This document shows positions 44,561-53,831 of a stretch of 64,000 bases of DNA, piece by piece (position 1 is the first letter of the stretch; each line of letters opens with the position of its first letter). This stretch comes from Lachnospiraceae bacterium. Its GTDB lineage: Bacteria > Bacillota > Clostridia > Lachnospirales > Lachnospiraceae. Below the pieces are notes generated by a model. That model was given only the letters and a program-made list of their open reading frames with translations, was not told the origin of the DNA and did no database searches. The translations under genes and the position numbers were made by a program. Location of the stretch: positions 124,001-188,000 of the forward strand of contig JAFUNK010000021.1 in NCBI GenBank assembly GCA_017482205.1, read 5' to 3'.

Positions 44561-44740
44561 TTAGTCCTGTGCAATGATTTCTTTTTTATTGTAAGAACCA
44601 CAAGCCTTGCATACTCTGTGAGGCATCATTAATTCACCGCACTTGCTACACTTAACTAATGCAGGAGCACTCATTTTCCAGTTTGCTCTTCTCTTATCTC
44701 TTCTACCTTTAGAAGACTTATTCTTAGGACAAATAGACAT
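44561..44740 (-). CDS. rpmF: 50S ribosomal protein L32 (bL32)
   Basis: bL32, 59 residues from the ATG at 44740 (MSICPKNKSSKGRRDKRRANWK). A zinc ribbon follows, CSKCGELMMPHRVCKACG (four cysteines, the zinc-containing form). The frame is open back to 44833, but AAGGAGGTG just before 44740 and the family N-terminus fix the start. The upstream DUF177 gene ends 5 bases before it. Confidence 0.96.
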   Translation of the reverse strand: MSICPKNKSSKGRRDKRRANWKMSAPALVKCSKCGELMMPHRVCKACGSYNKKEIIAQD

Positions 44741-44744
44741 ATCG

Positions 44745-45272
44745 TTACACCTCCTTATTTGCGTTAAAGATATCTTGTAATACCGCCATGCGGGGATCCG
44801 GCACGAATGTATCGCATCCACATTCCCCTTCATTCAGGTCTTTGCCACACTTCTTACAAATTCCCTTGCAATCCGGCTTACAAAGTACCTTCTCAGGCTG
44901 GTTCATTAACAGCTCGTTGTATACCAGTACTTCTATGTTCATCTGATAGCCATCCATCAATCCGGTATCACTATCATCTGCAATCTCACTGTCATTTACA
45001 TCCGGTGAAAATACATCTCTGACAAAATCCAGTGAAATCTTCACCGGCATTTCTTTCAGACAACGGTCACAACACATAAGCTGCGTTATTTCAGCATGTC
45101 CTGTCACTTCGGCACATCCGGGTTTGGTATTCCGCATTTCCAGATGTAACGGGGTCTTCTCGGTAATCACAAAACGACCCATGCGACTCTCAAATACTTC
45201 CATTTCAATCGCAATGTCTTCCGACCTGATTTTTCCTTCAGATGTTAATACGTCAGTTAAATTCAATAACAT
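44745..45272 (-). CDS. DUF177 family protein (YceD)
   Basis: YceD/DUF177 protein encoded upstream of rpmF as in most bacteria; implicated in 23S rRNA metabolism. CCDRCLKEMPVKI, KPDCKGICKKCGKDLNEGECGC and PRMAVLQDI are family landmarks; the paired cysteines suggest a zinc site. An ATG at 45293 is in frame, but AGGAGC precedes the ATG at 45272, which starts MLLNLTDVL as in relatives (175 residues). Confidence 0.9.
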   Translation of the reverse strand: MLLNLTDVLTSEGKIRSEDIAIEMEVFESRMGRFVITEKTPLHLEMRNTKPGCAEVTGHAEITQLMCCDRCLKEMPVKISLDFVRDVFSPDVNDSEIADDSDTGLMDGYQMNIEVLVYNELLMNQPEKVLCKPDCKGICKKCGKDLNEGECGCDTFVPDPRMAVLQDIFNANKEV

Positions 45273-45470
45273 ATCTGCTCCTGGCGAAAGCATATGTACA
45301 CACGCTTTCGTTTTTCACACACTGATTTATTATACATATGACCGACAACTTTGTCAACCACCTATTTTTCTTTTTTCTGAAACGTTTTTCTGAAACGATT
45401 TTGTGTTTCTTTACAAAAACAGTTTTGCTTTTCCAAAATCAATATTTTTCTCTGTAAGACTAACTTTTTT

Positions 45471-45499
45471 TTGCATTTATCCGATATATAGTTTATACT
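45471..45499 (+). promoter_or_regulatory. promoter of the 77-residue membrane protein gene
   Basis: TTGCAT (45471-45476), 17-bp spacer, TATACT (45494-45499), with the ATG 33 bases beyond. A tandem TTTTCTGAAACG repeat lies about 85 bp upstream (45373-45397). Confidence 0.6.
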
Positions 45500-45531
45500 A
45501 AATATATCATACATAAAGGAGGAACCATCCA

Positions 45532-45765
45532 ATGGAGAAGTTAATGCCTTATTTTCCCTTAAGTGCCAGAGTCAAAAAAGATGATATCGTAAGTCTGGTT
45601 ATTGCAATCGTAGTTTACGTTGTAGTTGCTATTATTCTGGGTGTCATTCTTGGCTTTATCGGTATTATTCCTATCGTAGGTATCATTGCCAGAATCGTTA
45701 GTGCCTTAGTTTGGATCTACGAAGTGGTTGGTATTGTACTTGCAATCTGGACCTTTATAAAATAA
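45532..45765 (+). CDS. small membrane protein, 77 residues
   Basis: This plus-strand gene stands between two minus-strand operons. The peptide has two hydrophobic segments, at about 19-41 and 44-74, separated by a short loop (GFIGIIPIVGIIAR), giving a hairpin in the membrane. Relatives occur in Lachnospiraceae as uncharacterised short proteins; I know no function. AAGGAGG at 45516-45522 is 9 bases before the ATG, and promoter and terminator are good. The gene looks genuine and strongly expressed. Confidence 0.8.
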   Translation: MEKLMPYFPLSARVKKDDIVSLVIAIVVYVVVAIILGVILGFIGIIPIVGIIARIVSALVWIYEVVGIVLAIWTFIK

Positions 45766-45805
45766 GAAAAGGTAACCAACATAAAAAAATTATTTTCTAT
45801 TACAT

Positions 45806-45835
45806 AAAAGACCTGCCATTATGGCAGGCCTTTTA
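45806..45835. terminator. bidirectional terminator between the small membrane gene and ackA
   Basis: AAAGACCTGCCA pairs with TGGCAGGCCTTT (one mismatch or G-U depending on strand), with T-tracts on both sides. It suits the plus gene and ackA equally. Confidence 0.85.
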
Positions 45836-45905
45836 TATTTGTAACTTTTCTTTTGTAATAGATAAAACCGTTAACACTTCCTGTTAGTGAACATTCTTCT
45901 GCTTC

Positions 45906-47105
45906 CTAGTGAACTAAAGCATAAGTTTCCCTTGCAATTGCCAGTTCTTCATTGGTAGGAATTACCATAACCGTGGTCTTACTGTCCGGTGTTGTAATGG
46001 CAATATCCAAACCTCTCTTGTTATTCAATTCTTCGTCCAAAGTAATTCCCAGATAGCCCAGATAATTGTCACAGATAATACGGCGTACCAAAGGTCCGTT
46101 TTCTCCTACGCCTGCGGTAAAGCAGATTACATCTACACCGTTCATGGCTGCTGTATAAGAGCCGATATACTTTGCTACTCTGTAAGCAAAGGTTTCCATT
46201 GCCAGTACAGCTTTCTCATCCCCCTTTATATACCCTGCTTCGATATCTCTGAAATCAGAAGAAAGATTGTCGGAAAGTCCCAACACACCGGATTTCTTGT
46301 TGAGCACAGTCATAATTTCATCAATGGACTTATTCTCTTTGTGTGCAATAAATTCAATAATTGCAGGGTCAATATCACCGGAACGTGTACCCATAATCAG
46401 ACCTTCCAAGGGCGTCAGTCCCATGGAAGTATCCACGCACTGTCCGTTCTTTACAGCAGATACGCTGGCACCGTTACCCAAGTGACATACAATAATCTTT
46501 AAGTCTTCATAGTTCTTACCCAGTACCTCTGCTGCCTTTTTGCTTACATAAGCATGACTGGTACCGTGAAAGCCATATCTTCTGACTTTATATTTTTCAT
46601 AATATTCATAAGGCAGACCGTACATATAAGCCTTATCCGGCATAGTCTGATGGAATGCGGTATCAAACACTGCCACCATGGGTGTTTCAGGCATCAGTTC
46701 CTTGCAGGCATTGATACCAATCAAATTTGCAGGGTTGTGTAAGGGTGCCAAATCATTACATTCCGTAATAGCTGCCAGCACTTCTTCATCAATAATGGTT
46801 GCCTGCGCAAACTTTTCACCACCATGCACAATACGGTGACCCACTGCACTGATTTCAGAAAGGCTCTTTACCACACCTGTCTTTTCATTGGTCAATGCTT
46901 CCAATACCAAACGGATAGCATCGGTATGATTTTCCATGGGTACTTCCCTTGACTCCTTTTCTCCACCGTCAGGTGTGTAGGAAATCATACTGCCTTCAAT
47001 ACCGATTCGTTCACAAAGCCCCTTTGCAATCAGCTTTTCATTTTCTGCATTGATTAACTGGAACTTCAAAGAAGAACTTCCACAATTGATTACTAAAATA
47101 TTCAT
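45906..47105 (-). CDS. ackA: acetate kinase
   Basis: AckA, 399 residues, converts acetyl phosphate and ADP to acetate and ATP in mixed-acid fermentation. It opens MNILVINCGSSSLKFQL and has VFDTAFHQTMP, RYGFHGTSHAYVS and ITTPDSKTTVMVIPTNEELAIA. It is the second gene of a pta-ackA operon, 50 bases after pta. Regulation probably follows pta, with a CcpA site upstream. Confidence 0.97.
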   Translation of the reverse strand: MNILVINCGSSSLKFQLINAENEKLIAKGLCERIGIEGSMISYTPDGGEKESREVPMENHTDAIRLVLEALTNEKTGVVKSLSEISAVGHRIVHGGEKFAQATIIDEEVLAAITECNDLAPLHNPANLIGINACKELMPETPMVAVFDTAFHQTMPDKAYMYGLPYEYYEKYKVRRYGFHGTSHAYVSKKAAEVLGKNYEDLKIIVCHLGNGASVSAVKNGQCVDTSMGLTPLEGLIMGTRSGDIDPAIIEFIAHKENKSIDEIMTVLNKKSGVLGLSDNLSSDFRDIEAGYIKGDEKAVLAMETFAYRVAKYIGSYTAAMNGVDVICFTAGVGENGPLVRRIICDNYLGYLGITLDEELNNKRGLDIAITTPDSKTTVMVIPTNEELAIARETYALVH

Positions 47106-47155
47106 ATCAAATCTCCTTTCGTACCATAAATACGCCTATTACATCGTGTCCGTGC

Positions 47156-48157
47156 CTACACTAACTGTGCCTGTACTGCTGTCAGTGCCACTACACCTAC
47201 GATATCTTCCCATGAACAACCTCTGGACAAATCATTGACAGGCTTTGCAATACCCTGAAGCATAGGACCATACGCTTCTGCACCGCCTAATCTCTGTACC
47301 AGCTTGTATCCGATGTTACCTGCGTCCAGATTAGGGAAAATCAAAATATTAGCTCTGCCGCCCACAGGGCTTCCGGGTGCTTTAGACTTTGCTACGGAAG
47401 GAACCAGTGCCGCATCAGTCTGTAACTCACCGTCCAGTACCAAATGAGGATACTGCTCATGCGCAATACGGGTAGCTTCTACCACTTTATCCACCAAAGG
47501 ATGCTTTGCACTGCCCTTTGTGGAATGAGAAAGCATGGCAATAACAGGTTTAGGGCCTACCAAAGACTTAAAACTTCTGGAGGTGGTATCTGCAATGGCG
47601 GCCAGTTCTTCGGGAGTAGGGTCCTGATTTAAACCACAGTCTGCAAACAGGAATGTACCGTTTTCGCCCTGATCCTTCATCACAGTATCCATAATAAAGA
47701 ATGCGGATACCAGTTTTACCCCGGGCGCTGTCTTTAAAATCTGTAATGCAGGACGTAACGTATCCGCCGTAGAGTGACATGCACCTGCTACCATACCGTC
47801 TGCGTCATTGTTCTTTACCATGACAATACCGAAGGTCAAATAATCAGTAGTCAGTATCTCTCTTGCCTTCTCAGGTGTCATACCTTTTGCTTTTCTAGTT
47901 TCATACAACAAATTTACATATTCATCCAGTCTGTCCGTAGTCTTGGGATTAATAACAGTAATACCGTCCAAATCCACTTCCAACCAGCCGGCACCATCCA
48001 TAATCTTTTCTTCATCACCAATCATAATAATATTGGCAATTCCCTCTTCCATAATCTTTGCCGCTGCAATCAATGTTCTCTTATCATTGGATTCCGGCAG
48101 TACGATTGTCTTTTTGTCAACCTTTGCTCTTTCTTTAATCAGGTCAATATAGGACAT
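47156..48157 (-). CDS. pta: phosphate acetyltransferase
   Basis: Pta, 333 residues: short monofunctional form, acetyl-CoA + phosphate to acetyl phosphate. It opens MSYIDLIKERAKVDKKTIVLPESNDKRTL and contains AVVAGACHSTADTLRPALQ-like MVAGACHSTADTLRPAL, PVGGRANILIFPNLDAGNIGYKLVQRLGGAEA. Promoter TTGTAT-17-TATAAT lies 130 bases upstream, and a consensus cre site lies about 235 bases upstream. Confidence 0.97.
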   Translation of the reverse strand: MSYIDLIKERAKVDKKTIVLPESNDKRTLIAAAKIMEEGIANIIMIGDEEKIMDGAGWLEVDLDGITVINPKTTDRLDEYVNLLYETRKAKGMTPEKAREILTTDYLTFGIVMVKNNDADGMVAGACHSTADTLRPALQILKTAPGVKLVSAFFIMDTVMKDQGENGTFLFADCGLNQDPTPEELAAIADTTSRSFKSLVGPKPVIAMLSHSTKGSAKHPLVDKVVEATRIAHEQYPHLVLDGELQTDAALVPSVAKSKAPGSPVGGRANILIFPNLDAGNIGYKLVQRLGGAEAYGPMLQGIAKPVNDLSRGCSWEDIVGVVALTAVQAQLV

Positions 48158-48282
48158 CTCTTTTCTCCTTTCAGCCTTTTGTTATACTTCATTGTCTTCA
48201 TACTGTTTTACTGAATAATTTGCTGCATATTTGTTATGTATATCTATATCACAAAATTTGCTGGGCAAATCCGATTATTTAT

Positions 48283-48311
48283 ATTATACTAGATATGTAA
48301 ATTGTATACAA
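48283..48311 (-). promoter_or_regulatory. pta-ackA promoter
   Basis: Reverse strand TTGTAT (48311-48306), 17-bp spacer, TATAAT (48288-48283, perfect). Transcription would start near 48276, leaving a 5' leader of about 120 nt. Confidence 0.7.
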
Positions 48312-48391
48312 GGAAAAATATGCGAAAAATTGTACAATTTCAGATACAAAACATTTCTTTTCAAAGTGCTGAAAACGTGATTTTTTTCACA

Positions 48392-48406
48392 ATGTAAACG
48401 CTTTCA
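48392..48406. promoter_or_regulatory. CcpA (cre) site between pta and tmcAL
   Basis: ATGTAAACGCTTTCA matches the cre consensus WTGNAARCGNWWWCA at every position. It is about 120 bp upstream of the pta start of transcription, in an activation position, and about 22 bp upstream of the tmcAL -35 box. In Bacillus, CcpA activates pta and ackA. Confidence 0.7.
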
Positions 48407-48427
48407 CGGAATGTTATTTTTTTCACA

Positions 48428-48457
48428 TTGCAAATGTAAGTTTTTAAACGATATTAC
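48428..48457 (+). promoter_or_regulatory. tmcAL promoter
   Basis: TTGCAA (48428-48433), 18-bp spacer, TATTAC (48452-48457), 35 bases before the ATG. Rest of 48158-48492 shows no coding sequence. Confidence 0.5.
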
Positions 48458-48492
48458 GTTTCATTATTGTATTGGACAGAAGGGGACTTTTT

Positions 48493-49803
48493 ATGAAAAC
48501 CGTGGGAATTATTGCAGAATACAATCCTTTTCACAACGGACATTTTTATCAGTTACAAAAAGCCAAGGAACTTAGCGGTGCTAATTTTGCCGTAGTTGTT
48601 ATGAGTGGTAACTTTGTACAGAGAGGCACCCCTGCCCTGATTGATAAATATACCCGTACCAAAATGGCTTTGTGCAACGGTGCTGATTTAGTATTGGAAT
48701 TACCGGTCTGCTATGCCACTGCCAGTGCGGAATATTTTGCTAAGGGAGCCGTTTCTTTACTTTCTGCCCTTGGCGTTGATGCCCTCTGTTTCGGAAGTGA
48801 ATGCGGTGATGTGTCTGTTTTACAAACCATTGCACAAATTCTTTCCGATGAACCGGACGCTTTTAAAGCTTCTTTAGAAAAAAATTTGCAGTTGGGAGTA
48901 TCCTTCCCCGTTGCACGTAGTCGTGCACTCAGGGAGTATATAGCATTCTCAACGGATTTACTATGTGAAAAAGATCTGGCATGTAAAGAAAATTTATCAC
49001 ATAAGGAAGAACTGTCGTTGACTGAACCGGAGGTTCTTACAAAAATATTGGAATCTCCCAATAATATATTGGGTATTGAATATATAAAAGCACTGATATC
49101 TCTCCACTCTTCCATGGAAGTATACACCGTCCGTCGGACCGGAAGCGATTATAGTGATACAACCCTGCCGGAGCACACATTCAGTTCTGCCATGGCTATC
49201 CGCCAGAGTATATTTGAAGGAAGTTCTTTAGATACTTTATCTTCTTATATGCCAAAGGATTCCCTGCATATTTTAAAAGAAGAACTCTCAGACGGCTTCC
49301 CCGTGTGTGAAAATGACTTTTCCGGTATGCTGTTTTATAAGCTTTTAAGCCTGCCAAACAAAGACTACACCTCTTATTTGGATGTTTCACCCTCTTTATC
49401 CGATAAAATAAGCGGTTTACTGGAACAGTATACTTCATGGTCACAGTTTTGTTCTTTATTAAAATCAAAAGACCTGACTCATACAAGGATTTCACGCTCA
49501 CTTTTGCATATTCTGCTGGATATCAAAAAGAATGATTTACAGGAATATCGGCTCTCCGGCTATTCAGGATACGCCCGCATACTGGGCTTTAAAAAGAGTT
49601 CACAGGCGCTTTTCGGTACATTAAAAACCGCATCCATCCCTCTTCTTTCCAAGCTGGCGGATGCAGATAAATTACTTTCCGACACAGCCAAAAAGCAGCT
49701 TGCACAGGATATTTTTGCTGCCCATTTATATGACAGTATAAGTGCACAAAAAACCGGCCGCACTCTGCAAAATGAGTACCGCCGGCAAATTGTAATCCTA
49801 TAA
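48493..49803 (+). CDS. tmcAL: tRNA(Met) cytidine acetate ligase TmcAL
   Basis: TmcAL (YlbM, 436 residues) makes N4-acetylcytidine at the wobble base of elongator tRNA-Met from acetate and ATP, via acetyl-AMP. MKTVGIIAEYNPFHNGHFYQ carries the nucleotidyltransferase HxGH-like signature, with SGNFVQRGTPALIDKYTRTKMAL. A TTG 21 bases upstream is in frame, but AAGGGGA precedes the ATG at 48493 and that N-terminus is the family's. It stands directly opposite pta-ackA, whose product is its acetate substrate. Confidence 0.93.
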   Translation: MKTVGIIAEYNPFHNGHFYQLQKAKELSGANFAVVVMSGNFVQRGTPALIDKYTRTKMALCNGADLVLELPVCYATASAEYFAKGAVSLLSALGVDALCFGSECGDVSVLQTIAQILSDEPDAFKASLEKNLQLGVSFPVARSRALREYIAFSTDLLCEKDLACKENLSHKEELSLTEPEVLTKILESPNNILGIEYIKALISLHSSMEVYTVRRTGSDYSDTTLPEHTFSSAMAIRQSIFEGSSLDTLSSYMPKDSLHILKEELSDGFPVCENDFSGMLFYKLLSLPNKDYTSYLDVSPSLSDKISGLLEQYTSWSQFCSLLKSKDLTHTRISRSLLHILLDIKKNDLQEYRLSGYSGYARILGFKKSSQALFGTLKTASIPLLSKLADADKLLSDTAKKQLAQDIFAAHLYDSISAQKTGRTLQNEYRRQIVIL

Positions 49804-49844
49804 TCATATTTTACAATACAAAAATAAGTACAGCCAAAAATATA

Positions 49845-50507
49845 TTACAGAAGTCTCTCCACATTATTCTTATCCACAACAAGCCACAGAGACATGCCTT
49901 CTTTTAACTTCATATCCGGGTCAATGTTCATCATAACGTCACTGTCCATGCTTTCTTTCAGTGCAATTACATTGACCTGGTATTTATTTCGCAATTTCAA
50001 CTCCCGCAATGTTTTTCCAACCCATTCCGGCTTGATTTCCACTTCTACCATACGTACTCTTTGGGAAATTTCTATAAATTCTAAAAAGTTACCAGCCAAA
50101 ATATTATGTGCCACCCGTATACCGGATTCTCTTTCCGGAATAATAACACGGTCTGCCCCCGTTTTCTTCAGTATTTTAGCATGCATTTCTTCTTTTGCCT
50201 TTGCAATTACCAGCTTAACTCCTGCTTCTTTTGCCAGAATTGTCGCCATAATGCTGGCATCCAGACTGCCTGTAATCGCCACAATCACGGCATCCATATT
50301 GGATATTCCCAAAGCTTGTATGGCTTTACTGTCACAAACATCTGCACGCACGGCATAGGTTACATACTCTGCAATATCCGCAACTCTTTCTTCGTTGATA
50401 TCCACTGCCAGCACACTTGCGCCTGCCGCTGCCAACTCCATAGCTACATGGCTGCCAAATTTCCCCAACCCGATTACTGCAAAAGACTGTTTTTCAGGCT
50501 TTTTCAT
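49845..50507 (-). CDS. ktrA: potassium transport gating protein, KtrA/TrkA-like
   Basis: This 220-residue RCK protein has a Rossmann NAD/ATP-binding domain (FAVIGLGKFGSHVAMELAAAG; acidic residue in LAVDINEER). The C-terminal TrkA-C domain reads VEVEIKPEWVGKTLRELKLRNKYQVNVIALK. It forms the cytosolic ring regulating the membrane subunit encoded 62 bases upstream. Ktr rather than Trk is chosen because it is single-domain length. Confidence 0.92.
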   Translation of the reverse strand: MKKPEKQSFAVIGLGKFGSHVAMELAAAGASVLAVDINEERVADIAEYVTYAVRADVCDSKAIQALGISNMDAVIVAITGSLDASIMATILAKEAGVKLVIAKAKEEMHAKILKKTGADRVIIPERESGIRVAHNILAGNFLEFIEISQRVRMVEVEIKPEWVGKTLRELKLRNKYQVNVIALKESMDSDVMMNIDPDMKLKEGMSLWLVVDKNNVERLL

Positions 50508-50569
50508 CGTTTCTCTCTACTCCTTTTACTTCTCCCATTCTAAATAAATAGGTTATTGTTTCTGTCAAA

Positions 50570-51958
50570 TTATCCTACCGGAACTTCTTCCGTAGGAAAA
50601 CTTACCTTGCCTCTTTGATCTTTTTTCTTTCCTAATGCTATTGCCAAAGAAATAGGTCCCGTTCTGCCAAGATACATACACAATATAATAATTAACTTAC
50701 CTGCATTGCCCATACCCGGTGTAATATTTCTGGAAAGTCCTACCGTTGCAGTTGCACTGATAACCTCATATGCCAAATCTACAAAACTGCCTTCTTCAAA
50801 AATTAACATTGCAAACAGTGCTGCTCCCACTGCTGCTATACTAATCATGACAACGCCTAAAGCCTTACGAAGTGTTTCCTGCGAAATCGTTCTGCCAAAT
50901 ACTGTTGTTTCCTGTCGTCCCCGAATCAGGGCAATAACAGAAAGCACCAATACCGCTGCTGTCGTTGTCTTAATACCACCAGCAGTACCTATGGGTGAGC
51001 CTCCCACAAACATCAACAGCATGGATATAAACGCTCCTGCATCTGTGAGATTCTGTTGAGGAATGGTACAAAATCCTGCCGTTCTTAAGGTAACAGACTG
51101 AAAAACAGACATTAAAATCTGCTTCGGAAGCGGCCTGCCACCCAAGGTTCCCGGATTGCCTTTTTCCAAAAGGAAAATAAATATCGCCCCTGTCAAAATC
51201 AATCCTGCGGTAAAGCACAATACAATCTTACTATGCAAATGTAACTTACGGAGGCCGTTTCTAAAAGATTTCTTTTCTTTTACCATATAACGGATACTGT
51301 CAATAATATTCCACCAGACAGGGAATCCCAGTCCGCCTGCCACAATCAAAAATATGGTTGTGAGATTTAAAAGTACATTACCGTCATATGCAATCAAACT
51401 ATCCGGTCCCAGCAAATCCAAACCGGCATTACAAAACGAAGATATAGAATGAAACAATGCATACCAAATGCCCTTTGCTCCGTACTCCGGCACAAAAACA
51501 AATGCACTGAAAATCACTCCGACACCTTCTACAATAAAGGTCCCCTTAAACACTTTTTTCAGAAATCTTAACAGGCCCCGCAGACTACTTAAATTAAACG
51601 CTTCTTCCAACAATATTCTGTCACGAAGCGTAACTTTTTTTCTCAATATTAAAAGTGTTGCTGTGGTAAAAGATATAATTCCCAGACCACCACACTGTAT
51701 CAACAGTAAAATAACAATATGCCCGAACAAACTCCAATAGCCTGCTGTTTCCACCGTTACCAGTCCCGTTACGCAAACAGACGTCGTGGCAGTAAACAGC
51801 GCATCAATAAAAGGTGCCGGTTGTCCGCTTGCCGTAGCAATCGGCAGACACAGTAATACTGTACCTGCCAATATAACACCTAAAAATCCCAATAAAATTA
51901 TCTGTGTAGGAGAAAAACTTTTTGCTTTTCTCGCATTTTGAAAATTTCTTTTCATCAA
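50570..51958 (-). CDS. ktrB: potassium uptake membrane subunit, KtrB/TrkH-like
   Basis: This 462-residue membrane protein has the four M-P-M repeats of the TrkH/KtrB superfamily. Selectivity-filter-like stretches are visible: TTSVCVTGLVT, FCNAGLDLLG, LRTAGFCTI and TATVGLSR. These conserved Gly positions line the potassium path. It is ion-driven, with the KtrA partner downstream. High confidence in family; K+ versus Na+/K+ coupling not determined. Confidence 0.93.
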   Translation of the reverse strand: MMKRNFQNARKAKSFSPTQIILLGFLGVILAGTVLLCLPIATASGQPAPFIDALFTATTSVCVTGLVTVETAGYWSLFGHIVILLLIQCGGLGIISFTTATLLILRKKVTLRDRILLEEAFNLSSLRGLLRFLKKVFKGTFIVEGVGVIFSAFVFVPEYGAKGIWYALFHSISSFCNAGLDLLGPDSLIAYDGNVLLNLTTIFLIVAGGLGFPVWWNIIDSIRYMVKEKKSFRNGLRKLHLHSKIVLCFTAGLILTGAIFIFLLEKGNPGTLGGRPLPKQILMSVFQSVTLRTAGFCTIPQQNLTDAGAFISMLLMFVGGSPIGTAGGIKTTTAAVLVLSVIALIRGRQETTVFGRTISQETLRKALGVVMISIAAVGAALFAMLIFEEGSFVDLAYEVISATATVGLSRNITPGMGNAGKLIIILCMYLGRTGPISLAIALGKKKDQRGKVSFPTEEVPVG

Positions 51959-51980
51959 ATTTAAACACCTATGTCTTACA

Positions 51981-53345
51981 TTAGTTTTTAAAACTGTGAA
52001 TCGGTGCCGGAATTCTACCCTTGCGGTTTACAAATGCATCACATGAAAATCCGTTTACAGGCATAATCGGTGCATAACCCAAAAGACCGCCAAATTCTAC
52101 AGTTTCACCTACGCCTTTTCCGATAACAGGAATAATTCTGACTGCGGTAGTCTTCTGGTTGACCATTCCGATAGCCATTTCATCAGCAATAATACCCGAA
52201 ATAGTGGTTGCCTTGGTATCTCCCGGAATAGCAATCATATCTAATCCAACAGAACATACACAGGTCATTGCCTCTAACTTTTCTAAAGTCAATGCACCTG
52301 CTACAACCGCATCAATCATACCCTGATCTTCACTGACAGGAATAAACGCACCGGAAAGGCCGCCTACATATGAGGATGCCATAACGCCGCCCTTTTTCAC
52401 CTGATCATTTAACAATGCCAGTGCCGCCGTAGTACCCGGTGCACCTGCATATTCCAAACCGATTTCACACAAAATATCTGCTACACTGTCACCGATTGCA
52501 GGAGTCGGTGCAAGAGATAAATCTACAATACCGAAAGGCACTCCCAACATCTTGGAAGCTTCCTGTGCTACAAGCTGTCCCACTCTGGTAACCTTGAAAG
52601 CCGTTTTCTTAATGGTTTCACACAATATTTCAAAGCTCTCGCCGCGTACTTTTTCCAGTGCTGTCTTAACAACGCCGGGACCACTGACACCTACGTTAAT
52701 AATCTTGTCCGCTTCCGTAACACCGTGGAAAGCACCCGCCATAAACGGGTTGTCATCCGGTGCATTACAGAATACTACCAACTTTGCACAGCCTAATGAA
52801 TCATCTTCTTTGGTATATTCTGCTGTTTCTTTAATCATTTCACCCATCAGACGTACTGCATCCATATTGATACCGGTCTTGGTAGAACCTAAATTTACGG
52901 AACTGCAGACTCTCTCTGTCTGAGAAAGTGCCAACGGAATAGATCTGATTAACAACTCATCGGCAGGGGTCATTCCCTTGCTGACCAGTGCGGAATATCC
53001 ACCTATAAAGTTTACGCCGACTTCATGTGCCACCTTATCAAGTGTCTTTGCAATACTTGCAAAATCTTCTACTGTTTTACATGCCGCACCACCAATTAAT
53101 GCAATGGGCGTAACGGAAATTCTCTTGTTTACAATAGGAATACCGTATTCTCTGGAAATTTCCTCACCGGTCTTTACCAAATCCTTTGCTGCTTCATAAA
53201 TTTTGTTGTAGATTTTATCATTGAGCTTGGAAAGGTCGGAATCAATACAATCCAAAAGGCTAATACCCAGTGTAATGGTGCGGACATCCAGATTTTCCTT
53301 TTCAATCATGTTATTGGTTTCCACCACTTCGTATATGTTAATCAT
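51981..53345 (-). CDS. PFL family protein (UPF0210/DUF711)
   Basis: This 454-residue UPF0210 protein, related by fold to pyruvate-formate lyase-type barrels, has [33 protein letters not shown] and [13 protein letters not shown]. Function is not established. It regularly lies next to a small ACT-domain gene (UPF0237), as here, 81 bases downstream of it. Cytosolic. Confidence 0.9.
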   Translation of the reverse strand: MINIYEVVETNNMIEKENLDVRTITLGISLLDCIDSDLSKLNDKIYNKIYEAAKDLVKTGEEISREYGIPIVNKRISVTPIALIGGAACKTVEDFASIAKTLDKVAHEVGVNFIGGYSALVSKGMTPADELLIRSIPLALSQTERVCSSVNLGSTKTGINMDAVRLMGEMIKETAEYTKEDDSLGCAKLVVFCNAPDDNPFMAGAFHGVTEADKIINVGVSGPGVVKTALEKVRGESFEILCETIKKTAFKVTRVGQLVAQEASKMLGVPFGIVDLSLAPTPAIGDSVADILCEIGLEYAGAPGTTAALALLNDQVKKGGVMASSYVGGLSGAFIPVSEDQGMIDAVVAGALTLEKLEAMTCVCSVGLDMIAIPGDTKATTISGIIADEMAIGMVNQKTTAVRIIPVIGKGVGETVEFGGLLGYAPIMPVNGFSCDAFVNRKGRIPAPIHSFKN

Positions 53346-53426
53346 AGTAGTTCTCCTTTAGTTAAGTAATAAACTCTGAACCTCTTTTACTTCGAAGTCT
53401 CATTTTTCGGTTGCACTGTACATGAC

Positions 53427-53702
53427 TTAGATTCTGTGCATCTTATCGAAGATTTCTTCTTTCTGGCATTTAATAATTACCCCGATCTCTTCTCCCAGTC
53501 TGTCCATGTCGTCTGCCATGTCTCCGTGTGCCTTTAAGCTTTCGGAAGTATCTACTACCATCATCATATTAAAATAGCCCTGTACAATTGTCTGGGAAAT
53601 ATCTAAAATATTAATTTTATTTTCTGCCAGATATGTACATACTCTTGCAATAATACCTACTGTATCCTTACCTACTACTGTAATAATTGTTTTCTTCATC
53701 AT
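53427..53702 (-). CDS. ACT domain protein (UPF0237)
   Basis: A stand-alone ACT domain (TIITVVGKDTVGIIARVCTYLAENKINILDISQTIVQGYFNMMMVVD). Likely a small-ligand sensor paired with the UPF0210 protein. An ATG at 53711 is only three bases from AAAGGTG; the ATG at 53702 has better spacing and gives 91 residues. It is the first gene of the pair. Confidence 0.9.
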   Translation of the reverse strand: MMKKTIITVVGKDTVGIIARVCTYLAENKINILDISQTIVQGYFNMMMVVDTSESLKAHGDMADDMDRLGEEIGVIIKCQKEEIFDKMHRI

Positions 53703-53831
53703 TATATTCACCTTTCCGTTCTTTTAGAACTTCACATTCAACGTTTATTATAGTCCCATGCCCTCTCATTTGACAATAGTTTAATTTCTACGTTCGTCCC
53801 ACAATTGCTCTATTGCGGACTATCCGCAAAA

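Noticed and set aside
45373-45397. Tandem TGAAACG elements as cre sites
   Set aside because: They lack one base of the TGNAARCG half and do not fit the consensus; retained only as a short tandem repeat.
53813-53829. TTGCGGA/TCCGCAA hairpin after the WalJ-like gene as terminator
   Set aside because: Seven-bp stem with a three-base loop but no T-tract on the coding strand, so termination is not supported.
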